Assembly: GCF_023898315.1 (NCBI RefSeq)
Contig: NC_064621.1
Coordinates: 130,632,521 to 130,696,520 of the forward strand
DNA length: 64,000 nt
Direction: 5' to 3'
Source: Schistocerca nitens
Lineage: Eukaryota > Arthropoda > Insecta > Orthoptera > Acrididae
This document shows positions 1-9,738 of this stretch, piece by piece; position 1 is the first letter of the stretch; each line of letters begins with the position of its first letter. The notes beneath the pieces were generated by a model. The model did no database searches and was not told where the DNA came from. It saw only the letters and a program-made list of their open reading frames with translations. The translations under genes and the position numbers were made by a program.

Positions 1-453
1 TTGTGTGCCAGTGACACCGGCATATTTGTTGTTGTTGGTTGTGACTCGTCCGTCTCTGCCATCTCGGTTATCATTCTGGCTTTTCCTCAAACAGGCTTAA
101 TTTTGCTCCACTTGGAGAGTCACTTTCAACGAGAGTTCAATATTCCCTCAGGCGCTCACTTACGTTTGTTGCAGACACAGGTTAGGGGTACCAACTCTGA
201 CTAGCGGGGCTGAGGTCTGCGATTAATGGGACGCAACAGCTGCGGTTACAAACGAGTGCAGATTATTCAGCGCCGCGAGTACCTGCTATCGCGTTCGCGT
301 ACGTCGTCCGCTGTTCCGCGTGCCGTTCGTTACGTTGGCAGAACTGTCACGCGATTGAGTTCTGCATACGAACTGAGTGCACTCCAGCTGTGCATCTCCA
401 CTGGATAACGGCAAAAGCAAAGTTCTGCGAAATGGACAGTTTAATACCTTATA
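1..453. other. unassigned sequence left of first transposon
   Basis: No convincing gene, terminal repeat or SINE is seen here. Short frames lack splice context or recognisable domains. The stretch ends at the TA target of the Tc1-like element. Confidence 0.5.
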
Positions 454-536
454 CACTGAAGCACCAAAGAAACTGGTATAGGCATGCGTATTTAAATACA
501 GAGATATGTAAACAGGAATAATACGGCGCTGCGGTC

Positions 537-772
537 CGCCTGCTTAACTGGATGGTAAGGTGTTCATCTGCCATGCAAGCGGGCCTGGGCTCGATTCCCG
601 GCCGGGTTGGAGATTTTCTCCTCTCCGGGACAGCGTGTTGTGATGTCCTCATTATCATTTCATCCTCATCACCGGCAATGTGGCGTCGACTGAAATAAGA
701 CTTGCACTAGACGCACGAACTTCCCCGAATAGCGGCCTCCCGGCCAACGATACCATACGCTCATTTCATTTT
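537..772 (+). mobile_element. tRNA-derived SINE (family C) with 15-bp TSD
   Basis: The insert is flanked by identical copies of TACGGCGCTGCGGTC at 522-536 and 773-787, so the boundaries are exact. The head has a B-box-like GGCTCGATTCCCGG and an A-box-like segment before it, as expected for a polymerase III promoter in a tRNA-derived SINE. The end is T-rich (TCATTTCATTTT). The same family appears inverted at 45824-46064. It interrupts the Tc1-like element and is therefore younger. Confidence 0.85.
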
Positions 773-849
773 TACGGCGCTGCGGTCGGCAACGCCTATG
801 TAAGACAACAAGTGTCTGGCGCAGTTGTTAGATCGGTTACTGCTGCTAC

Positions 850-1207
850 AATGGTAGGTTAGCCAAGATAATGTGAGTTTGAACGTGGCATTGAAGTCAG
901 CGCACGAGCAGCGGGACACAGCATCTCCGACTTAGCGATGAAGTGGGGTTTTCCCTTACGACCATGTCACGTTTATGCCGTGAATATCAGGAATCCGGTA
1001 GAACATCAAATATCTGACATCGCTGCTGCCGGAAAAAGGTCCTGCAGGAAAGGGACCAACTACGATTCAAGAGAAGCGTTCAACGTGACAGAAGACCTTT
1101 CCGCAAATTGCTGCAGATTTCAATGATGGGCCACCAACAAGTGTCAGCGTACGAACTATTCGAAGAAAAATCATTTGCATGCGCTTTAGAAGCCGAAGGC
1201 CCACTGA
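850..1207 (+). pseudogene. Tc1-like transposase, N-terminal relic
   Basis: Conceptual translation gives a helix-turn-helix-type segment (AAGHSISDLA) typical of the N-terminal DNA-binding domain of Tc1-like transposases, with stops and frame changes. The matching C-terminal half lies 1.9 kb downstream at 3102-3770. The reading breaks at about 1207, where the normal transposase would continue into the linker before the first catalytic aspartate. The piece shares strand and terminal repeats with the C-terminal half, so I infer one split gene. Confidence 0.6.
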
Positions 1208-3101
1208 AAGGGTACAGTACCGCCCGACATTGAAAATAGGTACAACATACTTCATTATTTTTGTCAGAACAACACATTTTTTTTTGTAAAATAACTCAAT
1301 TTCAGTTAATACAGCGAAGCCGGATACCAGTGTGGCAAAGAATGACAATTTATCTATTTAATTGATCACATGTGCACTCCCGCAAAGTAAATCCCTACAT
1401 CCAGTTTGGTGAGATCTGTGAAATGAATGAATGTATGGTCGTCTGCTAACAGCAGATAGTGAATGTGAATATATGATCATCTTTGAGACGATCCTTTGGC
1501 CACCTTTGGTGGGACCAAAGAGATGAAATTTACCTGAGCTTTGAGCGCCTGAAATGTGGCTGACCAATACGGTAGCATGGTCTTCCCCAACCTCGACAGA
1601 GGTGCGAGATGATCTCAAGAACGGCCATGTTTCAGCACTCTGCCGTTGGATCTTGTGCTGTTAAGACTTGTTTTACTTGTGCTCCATAAAGACAAAAGAG
1701 TGGAGACATGGTATGCATGTGGAATATTTAAGAGTAGTTTGAAATAATAATTTCTCTATTTCAGGAACTTTTGTGGGGAGAATTAAATGTCAGGCAGGTA
1801 ATATTAATGGGAATGTAGTAATCTTCGGAAGTGACCAACGGTCACAATGAAACCACGTGTAGCAATAAGTTGAAATACTTCGGTGTGCTTAAGTTAAGCT
1901 GAATTACTAGCGTGTGTACAATAAGTTGAAATATTTAAGAAATAGCGTGTGTACCATAAGTTGAAATATTTAAGAAATGGCGTGTGCAGGACTTGAAATT
2001 AGAGACGAGTACTTCCACGTGGTGAGTACTATGTGAGTCTCAATCTGTGTATGAGACAAAGGATAAAGAGAAGTACTCGTCCATGGTATCAGTTGAGGAC
2101 TCGCGTGTGTGATGAATATGTTCTTAATATTACTTTGCGTGATATGATTCCGTGTGACGCTAGATTCAAACTCTGAGAGAGAAGCAAGGTGAGTCGGCCG
2201 TCTATCCAGCAACGCCACTTGGCTTGCATTGCACAGGAAGACGTGCAAATATCTCCAGAGTTCATAGTAGGAAAGTAGAATTACAAAGAATGGCAGTGTC
2301 GTGTGAAACTGGGATAAATACTAATTGAAGTGGGAAAGCTGAAAGTGATAGTGTTGTGACTATTTAGTGTTTTGTATTCCATGTCGTAGTGTGGTGTATA
2401 CCATGTAATTTGGGTATGTGTGGTTTGCATGGGAGAGTAGCAAGGTAGTTTCAAAAGATTAGTGGGTTATGCTTGTTCCTTCTGTACCGCTCGATCTGGA
2501 GGAAAGTTTCGTGATGATGATTGTGAGAGTCGAAGTGTGAGATATAATAAAAGATCCACCATCCTATCGAGAAAGTGCATTGTAGTGTTAAATAATTACG
2601 AGTCCATAATATATAGATTCACCAATGTAAAGCCATGCCCACTGGGCGGAATTTCTCATGTGTTATTGTAGTAGATTATAGAATTAGTGTGTTTAGGTTA
2701 TAGAAGTTATCGGAATAAATAAGATAGTGAAAAGAAAAAGATTGGTGGACTTTTACTTCGAATTGTATGTTGTCATGATGTCCCGAATTTATAATGTGTG
2801 CGCCACTCATATTCAGTGCGGTGGCCACGTGTTGATAAAAGCCGTTAAATAAAAGACAAAAAGAAAATGTGGTATTGCCAGTGCGTAGTGAACAGTCAGA
2901 GTTCTGTAAATCACTGATAGTCAGATGTGCGTTCCCGTTGCGTATTATTCATACAGGAGGAGAATTTGTAACTTAATTGTGAGTACGAGAGTTCATGTTA
3001 CTCGATAAATAAGAATGAATCCACTCACTTGGCAGACCACTCATCTTGCAGGCCTGACTGCTTGATGCCACAGTATGAACAAGGCATGTGGGTGCCTCTC
3101 A
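1208..3101. other. unidentified 1.9-kb insertion inside Tc1-like relic
   Basis: The transposase stops matching at about 1207 and resumes at about 3102 (at a stretch reading CCTTGATGACTGC), so this block is probably inserted. A CCACT pentamer occurs near both junctions and could be a short target duplication, but this is weak. No reverse transcriptase, transposase or terminal repeat was recognised. It holds a small tandem repeat (1863-1989) and AT-rich sequence. Confidence 0.4.
1863..1989. repeat. short tandem repeat, about 35-bp unit
   Basis: Two adjacent units (1919-1953 and 1954-1989) share ATAAGTTGAAATATTTAAGA followed by AATRGCGTGTG. A third, more diverged unit precedes them at 1863-1918. 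It is internal to the unidentified insertion. Confidence 0.75.
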
Positions 3102-3770
3102 CCACTACTGTATCCTTGATGACTGCACAACACGAAGCCTTAAGTCTCCTCACCTGGGTGCGTAAACACCGACATTGGACTGTTGATGACTGGAAACATG
3201 TTGGTAGTCGGAAGAGTCTCGTGTCAATTTGTATGCAGGGGATGGACGAATATGGAGACAACCTCACGAATCCATGGAACCTGCATGCCGGCAGGGGACT
3301 GTCAAACTGGTGGTGGCTCTGTAATGGTGTGGGGCGTGTGCAGTTGGAGTGATACGACTCTGACTGGCGACACGTGCGTAAGCATCCTGTCTGATCACCT
3401 GCATTCACTCATGTCCATTGTGCATTCCGATGGATTTGGGCAATTCCAGCAGGACAATGCGACACCCCATACATGCAGAATTGCTACAGAGTGGCTTCAG
3501 GTACACTCTTCTGAGTTTAAACACTTCCACTGGCCACCAGACTCGCCAGACGTGAATATTATTGAGCATATCCGGGATGCCTTGCAAAGTGCTTTTCAGA
3601 AGAGCTGTAATCTTAACGATTTATGGACAGCCCTGCAGGATTAATGGTTCCAGTTCCCTCCAGCACTACTTCAGACGTTAGTGGAGTCGATGCCACGTCG
3701 TGTTGCGGCACTTCTGCATGCTCGCTTGGGGGCGGGGGCGGAGGAGGGGGGGGGGCGGGTATACGATAGG
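3102..3770 (+). pseudogene. Tc1-like transposase, C-terminal catalytic relic (DD36E spacing)
   Basis: The frame contains HWTVDDWKHV, then GGGSVMVWGV, QFQQDNATPHT (second catalytic Asp) and PPDSPDVNIIEHI (catalytic Glu). Thirty-six residues separate Asp and Glu, the spacing of the DD36E branch of Tc1-like transposases. The first catalytic motif, normally W-SDES, reads GSRKSL after a small lesion, so the active site is lost. Frames shift around 3180-3350. A G-rich run (3726-3764) replaces part of the 3' end just before the terminal repeat. Confidence 0.8.
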
Positions 3771-3799
3771 TGTACTAGTTTCTTTGGCTCTTCAGTGTA

Positions 3800-4077
3800 G
3801 TTTCATTTACTGTGGTTCCTAAACTAAATGCTTTGCTTTGGTACAAGAAATTTAAGGTAGGAGACGAATATGTATATTCTTAGCTTTGTACAGCAACGTC
3901 CGTTTAAACTCAGAATAGTGACATTCGTCAGTCTTCATGCATTCGTTAACACATGTCCACCACGCGATGTGGAGCAGTGATTAGATACTATGTATCGGCC
4001 CTCTTTATCTATCTCGACTTGAGAATGGTGTGTTTATGAGTTTATTACTTTTATTTTGCCCATTGCAAACTATAAGC
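3800..4077. other. unassigned spacer
   Basis: No gene or repeat family is recognised between the Tc1-like element and the next SINE. Confidence 0.4.
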
Positions 4078-4322
4078 GTCGTTGGGTTCGGTTGGGTTGT
4101 TTTGGGGGAAGAGACCAAACTGCGAGGTCATCGGTCTCATCGGATTAGGGAAGGACGGGTAGGAAGTCGGCCGTGCCCTTTCAAAGGAACCATCCCGGCA
4201 TTTGCCTGGAGCGATTTAGGGAAATCACTGAAAACCTAAATCAGGATGGCCGGACGCGGGATTGAACCGTCGTCCTCCGGAATGCGAGTCCAGTGTGCTA
4301 ACCCCTGCGCCACCTCGCTAGT
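4078..4322 (-). mobile_element. tRNA-derived SINE (family B)
   Basis: On the minus strand the tRNA-like head reads GCGAGGTGGCGCAGGGGTTA (A-box region) and GACGGTTCAATCCCGCG (B box), followed by a body with CCTTTGAAAGGGCACGGCC. The same family occurs on the plus strand at 15887-16135 and 46648-47106, which confirms the extent. The far end is rich in GGTTGGGTT-type sequence. Confidence 0.85.
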
Positions 4323-4924
4323 TTATATGTCGTGATCTGACTTCCATCATCTGAATAATTTGTTGATTTATTATTACGTCCACCCAGATTTGAAAATGAA
4401 ACTAATTACTATCTTTTTACTACAAATTAATCTACAAATAATCGATCCATATATCTCCACGGTACCTAGCCCATTTCCACATAAACCGTTGCAGTGTGAG
4501 TACTCTGTGGCCTATTTGAGGCATCTGTTACCGGAAGGCTATCGTAATACCGTAGACCCATGGCACACTGAACCTATGACTGTTGATCTAAAAACTTCAT
4601 TTCTTAGTTGATTTGCAATCTTTTCTGAAAACACAATTTTTGTGGCAATACAGTACACCACAGGCTGGGACAGAAAACTGCACAAGCCATTAACTGCCGC
4701 TGGAAAGATCTCCTGAAAGTATTATTTTTACTGGAAGCTCGATTGAAACTTTTCATTAGAAAGGTAAAATCTGATTTTGAATCTGAATGATATTTATTTT
4801 GACAGAGTTTTTAGTAAGCAGAAGCACTGCGCGCACTTCCTGTATTGAAGGCACTGATTTATTCACATGCATTGAAACTGAACCATTAATTGTGTGTAGC
4901 TTTAACTGCGCAGTGAGAATCATC
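4323..4924. other. unassigned AT-rich stretch
   Basis: Contains short frames only. I see no splice-bounded exon, terminal repeat or SINE box. Confidence 0.4.
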
Positions 4925-5175
4925 TAAGTTTACATCTACGTACATAATCCTCAACCCACTGTATGGTACGTGGCATAGAGATCCTTGTATCACTATTTAT
5001 CATTTCCTTTCCTGTTCCGCTCGCAAATGGCCTGTATGCCTCCGTAAGAGCTCCGATTTCTCTAATCTTCTGTTACTGATCCTTGCGCAAAATTAACGTT
5101 GGCGGCAAGAGAATCGGTCCGGTTCTCTATACCGCGGTTTGCGCGCACGTCGAACTGCAGCGCCCCTCCGCCACA
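4925..5175 (-). mobile_element. LINE 3' fragment (TGTAGATGTAG-tailed family)
   Basis: The reverse strand matches in layout the 3' ends at 7025-7300 and 25100-25310: a degenerate EIRARMEAFRQ-type ending, a segment with CGGAACAGGAAAGGAAATGA, then a CTACRTAG-type tail. Only the last 250 bp of a non-LTR retrotransposon is present, a normal 5' truncation. Confidence 0.6.
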
Positions 5176-5367
5176 CAAGTGGTTCCCCAACTTCTCTTTT
5201 CAGATTTCAGTTCATAGATTCACATAGACTAAGCCTAACCAAGGGAGATTATATAGACTTAGCTGTATAGGTCTCTTTGAGAACTCATTAAGCACCTCAC
5301 TAACGACAAATTTAATTAGAAAAACACCAACTAATAAAGTCACATCAGTTATACAAGATTTGTAATA

Positions 5368-6687
5368 CGAGGTGTGGCTGGAAAAAAACCGGACTAGTAC
5401 TGGTGAAACAATAAAACGAATGCAATAAGGCTCAAAGTCGCGTGGCCTGTCACGTGACTCTCGCTCCGCCTACTGCTCGAGTTTCATCTGCCTCCTGCAC
5501 TCAGTCTGCCCGTGGCGTCTGTTTTAAGTAGTTGACGTTTTGTCTGTGCGTCGGAAAATGTTGAGTGTACAGAAAGAACAGCGTGTTTACATCAAATTTT
5601 GTTTCAAACTAGGAAAATCTGCAAGTGAAACGTTTGTAATGTTACAGCAAGTGTACGGCGATGATTGTTTATCGCGAACACAAGTGTTTGAGTGGTTTAA
5701 ACGATTTAAAGATGGCCGTGAAGACACCAGTGATGACACTCGCACTGGCAGACCATTGTCAGCAAAAACTGATGCAAACATTGAAAAAATCGGTAAACTT
5801 GTTCGACAAGATCGCCGTTTAATAATCAGAGCAGTGTCTGAGTTAACAGGAGTTGACAAGGAAAGTGTTAGGCAGATTCTTCATGAAAGTTTCAACATGA
5901 ACAAAGTGTGTTCAAAAATGGTTCCAAAGTGTCTCACAATTGAACAGAAGGAACGCCGAAGAATGATTTGTTCTGACATCCCGGAAAACATTGAAAGTGA
6001 TCCCACCTTTTTAAAAAATGTTATTACTTGCGATGAATCGTGGTTTTTTACTTACGATCCCGAAACTAAACGCCAATCGATGCATTGGAAAACTCCTGGT
6101 TCTCCACGACAAAAAAAAGCACGAACGTCAAAATCGAAATTCAAGGCAATGATGATTGTTTTTTTTGACATCAAATGGATTGTGCACATTGATTGGGTAC
6201 CAGAGGGACAAACAGTGAATCAGCATTACTACATTAGCGTCCTGGCTACCCTACGTGAGCGAGTACGGAGAAAACGGAACGATTTGTGGAGAAAAAAGTC
6301 ATGGATCCTTCACCAAGACAATGCCCCAGCTCACAGTGCGTTGTCAGTGAAGACGTTTATGGCAAAACACAACATTCCCATCTTAGGTCATCCACCCTAC
6401 TCACCTGATATGGCCCCCTGTGACTTTTTTCTTTTCCCTAAAGTCAAGTCAGCTTTGAAAGGAACTAGATTTGAGACTGTTGAAGCAGTAAAAGAAAAAG
6501 CGACGGAAGTAATGTATGGACTTACCGAAAATGATCTGCAGCATTGCTATGAACAGTGGAAAATTCGTATGGAGCGGTGTAGAGACCGAGGAGGAGAGTA
6601 CATTGAAGGAGATAACATGAAATTGTAAATAATTGTAAATAAATGTTTTTTCCAGCATCAGTCCGGTTTTTTTCTAGCCGCACCTCG
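5368..6687 (+). mobile_element. complete mariner element with intact transposase
   Basis: The inverted ends CGAGGTGTGGCTGGAAAAAA (left) and the mirror of CGAGGTGCGGCTAGAAAAAA (right) enclose 1320 bp and are flanked by TA at 5366-5367 and 6688-6689. The ends pair over about 30 bp with a few mismatches. The single transposase frame has no stop or shift. It is among the best preserved elements in the window, suggesting a fairly recent insertion; activity is inferred, not shown. Confidence 0.93.
5558..6628 (+). CDS. mariner transposase, full length
   Basis: Cut-and-paste transposase of 356 residues if the first ATG (5558) is used; the open frame extends upstream only to a TTG. Family members are about 345 residues. 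The N-terminal half has the helix-turn-helix region with FEWFKRFKDGRED and the linker motif TGRPLS. The KMVPKCLT segment corresponds to the mariner WVPHELT-type motif. Catalytic residues are visible: Asp in VITCDESWFF, Asp in HQDNAPAHSA and Asp in YSPDMAPCDFFLF, with 34 residues between the last two (D,D34D). No frame break was found, so the protein could be functional. It would bind the flanking inverted repeats and insert at TA. Confidence 0.92.
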   Translation: MLSVQKEQRVYIKFCFKLGKSASETFVMLQQVYGDDCLSRTQVFEWFKRFKDGREDTSDDTRTGRPLSAKTDANIEKIGKLVRQDRRLIIRAVSELTGVDKESVRQILHESFNMNKVCSKMVPKCLTIEQKERRRMICSDIPENIESDPTFLKNVITCDESWFFTYDPETKRQSMHWKTPGSPRQKKARTSKSKFKAMMIVFFDIKWIVHIDWVPEGQTVNQHYYISVLATLRERVRRKRNDLWRKKSWILHQDNAPAHSALSVKTFMAKHNIPILGHPPYSPDMAPCDFFLFPKVKSALKGTRFETVEAVKEKATEVMYGLTENDLQHCYEQWKIRMERCRDRGGEYIEGDNMKL

Positions 6688-6689
6688 TA

Positions 6690-7022
6690 TATGTAAAAAG
6701 TATAATAAGCCTGTGAAATCGTGTTGCTGTTTTACAACTGGACTCGTATTTGATGGCACTCAGAAGTACGGCGACGAAAATGCCAGTCTGGCGTGATTTC
6801 CTAACAGCGCTTTCGATGAATAGCGTGATGATGCATTTGAAAGCGCACCGCCTATTTCCTTTCCACCCTCTCTCAGTTCTAGAATGCCCTCCGTTTCTAG
6901 TTAACATCATCCTCGACGGGAAGTTTAATTTCCTTGGTTTACGACATCATCGAATCACAGAACTGAACTCCAGATTCTTAATTATTTGCACATTGCTTCC
7001 ACACGTAATTCTTGATACAGTT
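6690..7022. other. unassigned spacer
   Basis: Nothing recognised between the mariner and the LINE fragment. Opposing short frames are low in information. Confidence 0.4.
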
Positions 7023-7023
7023 G

Positions 7024-8480
7024 TGAATCTGCATCTACATACGTACTCCGCGACCCATCGTAAGGTACATGGCTGAGTATACCTTGTACCACTACTAATC
7101 ATTCCCCTTCCTGTTCCACTGGCAAATGGAGTTAAGGAAAAGCCACTCTCCATGTGTCTCTGTACGAGTCCTGATTTCTCTCGTCTACGCTGTCCTGAGG
7201 CGAAATCTACGTTGGCAGCAGTAGAACCATTCTTCGATCAGCTGCAAATGCTCAAAAGTATTTCAGAGAAATGTCGCCTCTCCTTCAGGGACTCCAATCT
7301 GACTTAAGGGGAACGTCGTCTTCCATCCGGGCATTCCCGTTTGACTTCACGTACCGTTTCCGCAATACTAGCGTGTTGATCGAACCTACCGGTAACAAGG
7401 GGTAGCATGCTTCTGAATTGCTACAATCTCTTCCTTCAAACCGGGAATCCCAAACGCTCGAGCAGTACTCAAGAACGTCTCGTACTGGTCTGTATACGGT
7501 CCCCACTGAAGATCAACTACACTTCCAGAATGAGATATTCACTCTGCAGCGGAGTGTGCGCTGATATGAAACTTCCTGGCATATTAAAACAGTGTGCCCG
7601 ACCGAGACTCGAACTCGGGACCTTTGCCTTTCGCGGGCAAGTGCTCTACCATCTGAGCTACTGAAGTACGACTCACGCCCGGTGCTCACAGCTTTACAGG
7701 AGATGAGATACTGGCAGAAGTAAAGCTGTGAGCACCGGGCGTGAGTCGTGCTTCGGTAGCTCAGATGGTAGAGCACTTGCCCGCGAAAGGCAAAGGTCCC
7801 GAGTTCGAGTCTCGGTCGGGCACACAGTTTTAATCTGCCAGGAAGTTTCATCAACTACACTGTCCTAAAACTCTGACAGTAAACAGAGGAGAACAGTCAC
7901 CTCGCCTAACACCGTCCTTGCTACGTTACGCCTAGGTATTTAATCGACTCGGCTGTGTCAAGCAGCAGACACTAAAGCGGCATTTGAGCATTATGCGATT
8001 GTTTTACCTGCTAATCGCCATAACCATACGTTAATAGTCTGCAGTGCGGTACTGTGTCAAACACTTTACGAAAATCTAGGAATATGGAATCTGTCTCTTG
8101 CCCTTCATCCGCTGTTTGCGGGTTAACGTCAGAGAAATAGGAAATCTGAATTTCGCACGAGTGATGCTTTCTAAATCCGTGCTGACGTGGACAGAAGCTT
8201 TTCTGTCTCATGGAACTTTATTATATTCCATCTCAGAATATCCTCAATCATTCTGCAGCAAAGCGATGTTAAGGATATTGGCCTGTGATTTTGAGGGTCC
8301 GTTATTTTACCCTTCATATATACAGGAATCATCTGCGCTTTTTTCCAGTGGCTTCTGACTTTGTGCGATAAACGAAAGCTAAGTAAGAGACAAATGCTGC
8401 AGAATACTCTCTGTAACACCAAATTCTATTCGGATTTGGTAACTTATTTGTTTTCAACTCTTCCACTTGCTTCTTTACGC
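7024..8480 (-). mobile_element. LINE reverse transcriptase relic (TGTAGATGTAG-tailed family), interrupted
   Basis: On the minus strand the 5' part (8480-7990) translates in pieces to reverse transcriptase motifs: HWKKAQMIPVYMKGKIT, HRPISLTSLCCRMIEDI, RQHGFRKHHSCEIQISYF and IFLDFRKVFDTVPH. The part near 7500-7025 gives LEYCSSVWD and then the family's 3' end with a CATCTACATACGTA tail. A foldback repeat (7524-7849) splits it. Several frame shifts and stops mark it as dead. The motifs fit the Jockey/CR1-like group of non-LTR elements; exact clade unsure. Confidence 0.8.
7524..7849. mobile_element. foldback element with a tRNA-like sequence in each arm
   Basis: Exact 12-bp target duplications ATCAACTACACT lie at 7512-7523 and 7850-7861, inside the LINE. 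Within the insert, 7567-7697 and 7720-7850 are near-perfect reverse complements separated by about 22 bp. Each arm carries a tRNA-like unit (7742-7824 plus, mirrored 7592-7670 minus) with A-box TAGCTCAGATGGTAGAGCA and B-box GAGTTCGAGTCTC. The presumed anticodon loop CGCGAAA lacks the usual T33 and the acceptor ends pair poorly, so these are tRNA-derived rather than functional tRNA genes. Confidence 0.85.
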
Positions 8481-8489
8481 TAGGGATTT

Positions 8490-9690
8490 CTATTATTATC
8501 TGCTCCGTACGGGGATCTGTGAAACGGTGAATGATATCTTAAACAGGAAATTTAAAATTTCATCTTTTTTTGTCTTCTGCTACCACATTGGACTGGTAGA
8601 CCAGTTGGTTGGGGTTTTGTTTTGTTTCGCTTTAGGGCGCAAGAAACGCCCCCAGCTCAAAACTATAGAAGACGAAGATAGAGAGGAGCTAAGAAACGAC
8701 TATACGTCAGTCCCAACTGACATAAGAGAAGACAGATAAAAACAGGCACGTGGAGAAAGGGCTAAATAAGACACCACACGGATACGGAGGTCCAAAACTA
8801 AGAATTAAATGGTCTTCGCCATATTGCTTTAGCGGATAAAAAGTAAAACATGGTCGAAAGCCCGCGAGTCATTTACTAAAACGGCCGGTAACCCAGACGG
8901 CTAACCCAAGCGGGAACGTAGACGGTTAAAAAATGGGCATTCCGTCAGGAAGTGGTGGACAGTTAAAACTTGGACGCAACGATATAAGCCTTCGACCTCC
9001 TTAATGATTTTAGAACCGGAGTTTTCTCGGTTTATCGGCAAGGTTTCTAGTTAATGTATGACGGTGGGAACTCTGTTTGCTTTTCGCATCTATCTTTTTA
9101 TGGATGCAAAAATTGCTAGTATCTTTTGCCGTGGACACGTTCTTTTTTGAAACAGGAGGTCGCCAATCTTTGTTTCCCCGATAATTTGAGTTTTTTGTTT
9201 GTTTGTTTGTGGAACCACGTTGCTCTTTTTCGCCCTTAGTCCACGTACTCGGCACATACTTTTCCAAGGTGGACGACTTACAATCATTTTCAACTTTGCC
9301 CTTAATTTTTTTACGCCCATCGTGCTGGAACCAAATGATGTCCATTCATTGTGTAGTTAGGATGTTGTAACTGCTTATTTGCTCTTTCCAGCAATAATGA
9401 TTTACACTTACTCTCCATTGTTTAATCTTCGATAAGTGATTTTCACAGCTAAACTGACGTGTACTTATTACCGAGTCGTTTCTTACACCATTTCTTCAAA
9501 TTACACAGCGCGAATAATCCTTCGTCGGGAGACGGGACAAACTCTCAGTGCTTTGGCGACCAAGTTTTTCAAAGTTTCTATGCACAAAGATTAATATCTT
9601 ACAATTACGAAGGCATGTAATAACATTTTCCATGTGCCTTCGTCCGGCTTTGCGAGCACTGTAACATGTCGTATCATACATTCCACATCC
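8490..9690. other. unassigned stretch, possibly another repeat
   Basis: A GTTGGGGTTTTGTTTTG segment at about 8610 resembles tails of grasshopper tRNA-derived SINEs, and 8610-8990 may be such a repeat, but no clear A/B boxes were found. The rest (9000-9690) has a TTTG microsatellite near 9196 and no recognised gene. Confidence 0.3.
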
Positions 9691-9738
9691 ACGTAACACT
9701 GTGGTGAATGAAGTTTGGAACAGCTGTATGTGCATATA

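Larger units (their letters stand above)
454..3797 (+). mobile_element. Tc1-like DNA transposon relic with nested insertions
   Basis: Both ends are visible. The left end begins CACTGAAGCACCAAAGAAAC and the right end is its near reverse complement, closing in CTTTGGCTCTTCAGTG. TA dinucleotides flank both sides (452-453 and 3798-3799), the usual Tc1/mariner target duplication. Transposase fragments on the plus strand (N-terminal 850-1207, C-terminal 3102-3770) share the orientation. At 3344 bp it is about twice normal length because a SINE (537-772) and an unidentified 1.9-kb block (about 1208-3101) are inserted. It is non-functional. Family placement rests on the transposase motifs and the terminal repeats. 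Confidence 0.85.

Noticed and set aside
7590..7826. Two functional tRNA genes
   Set aside because: A and B boxes are good, but the anticodon loop lacks T33, the acceptor stem pairs poorly, and both sit in the arms of a repeat.
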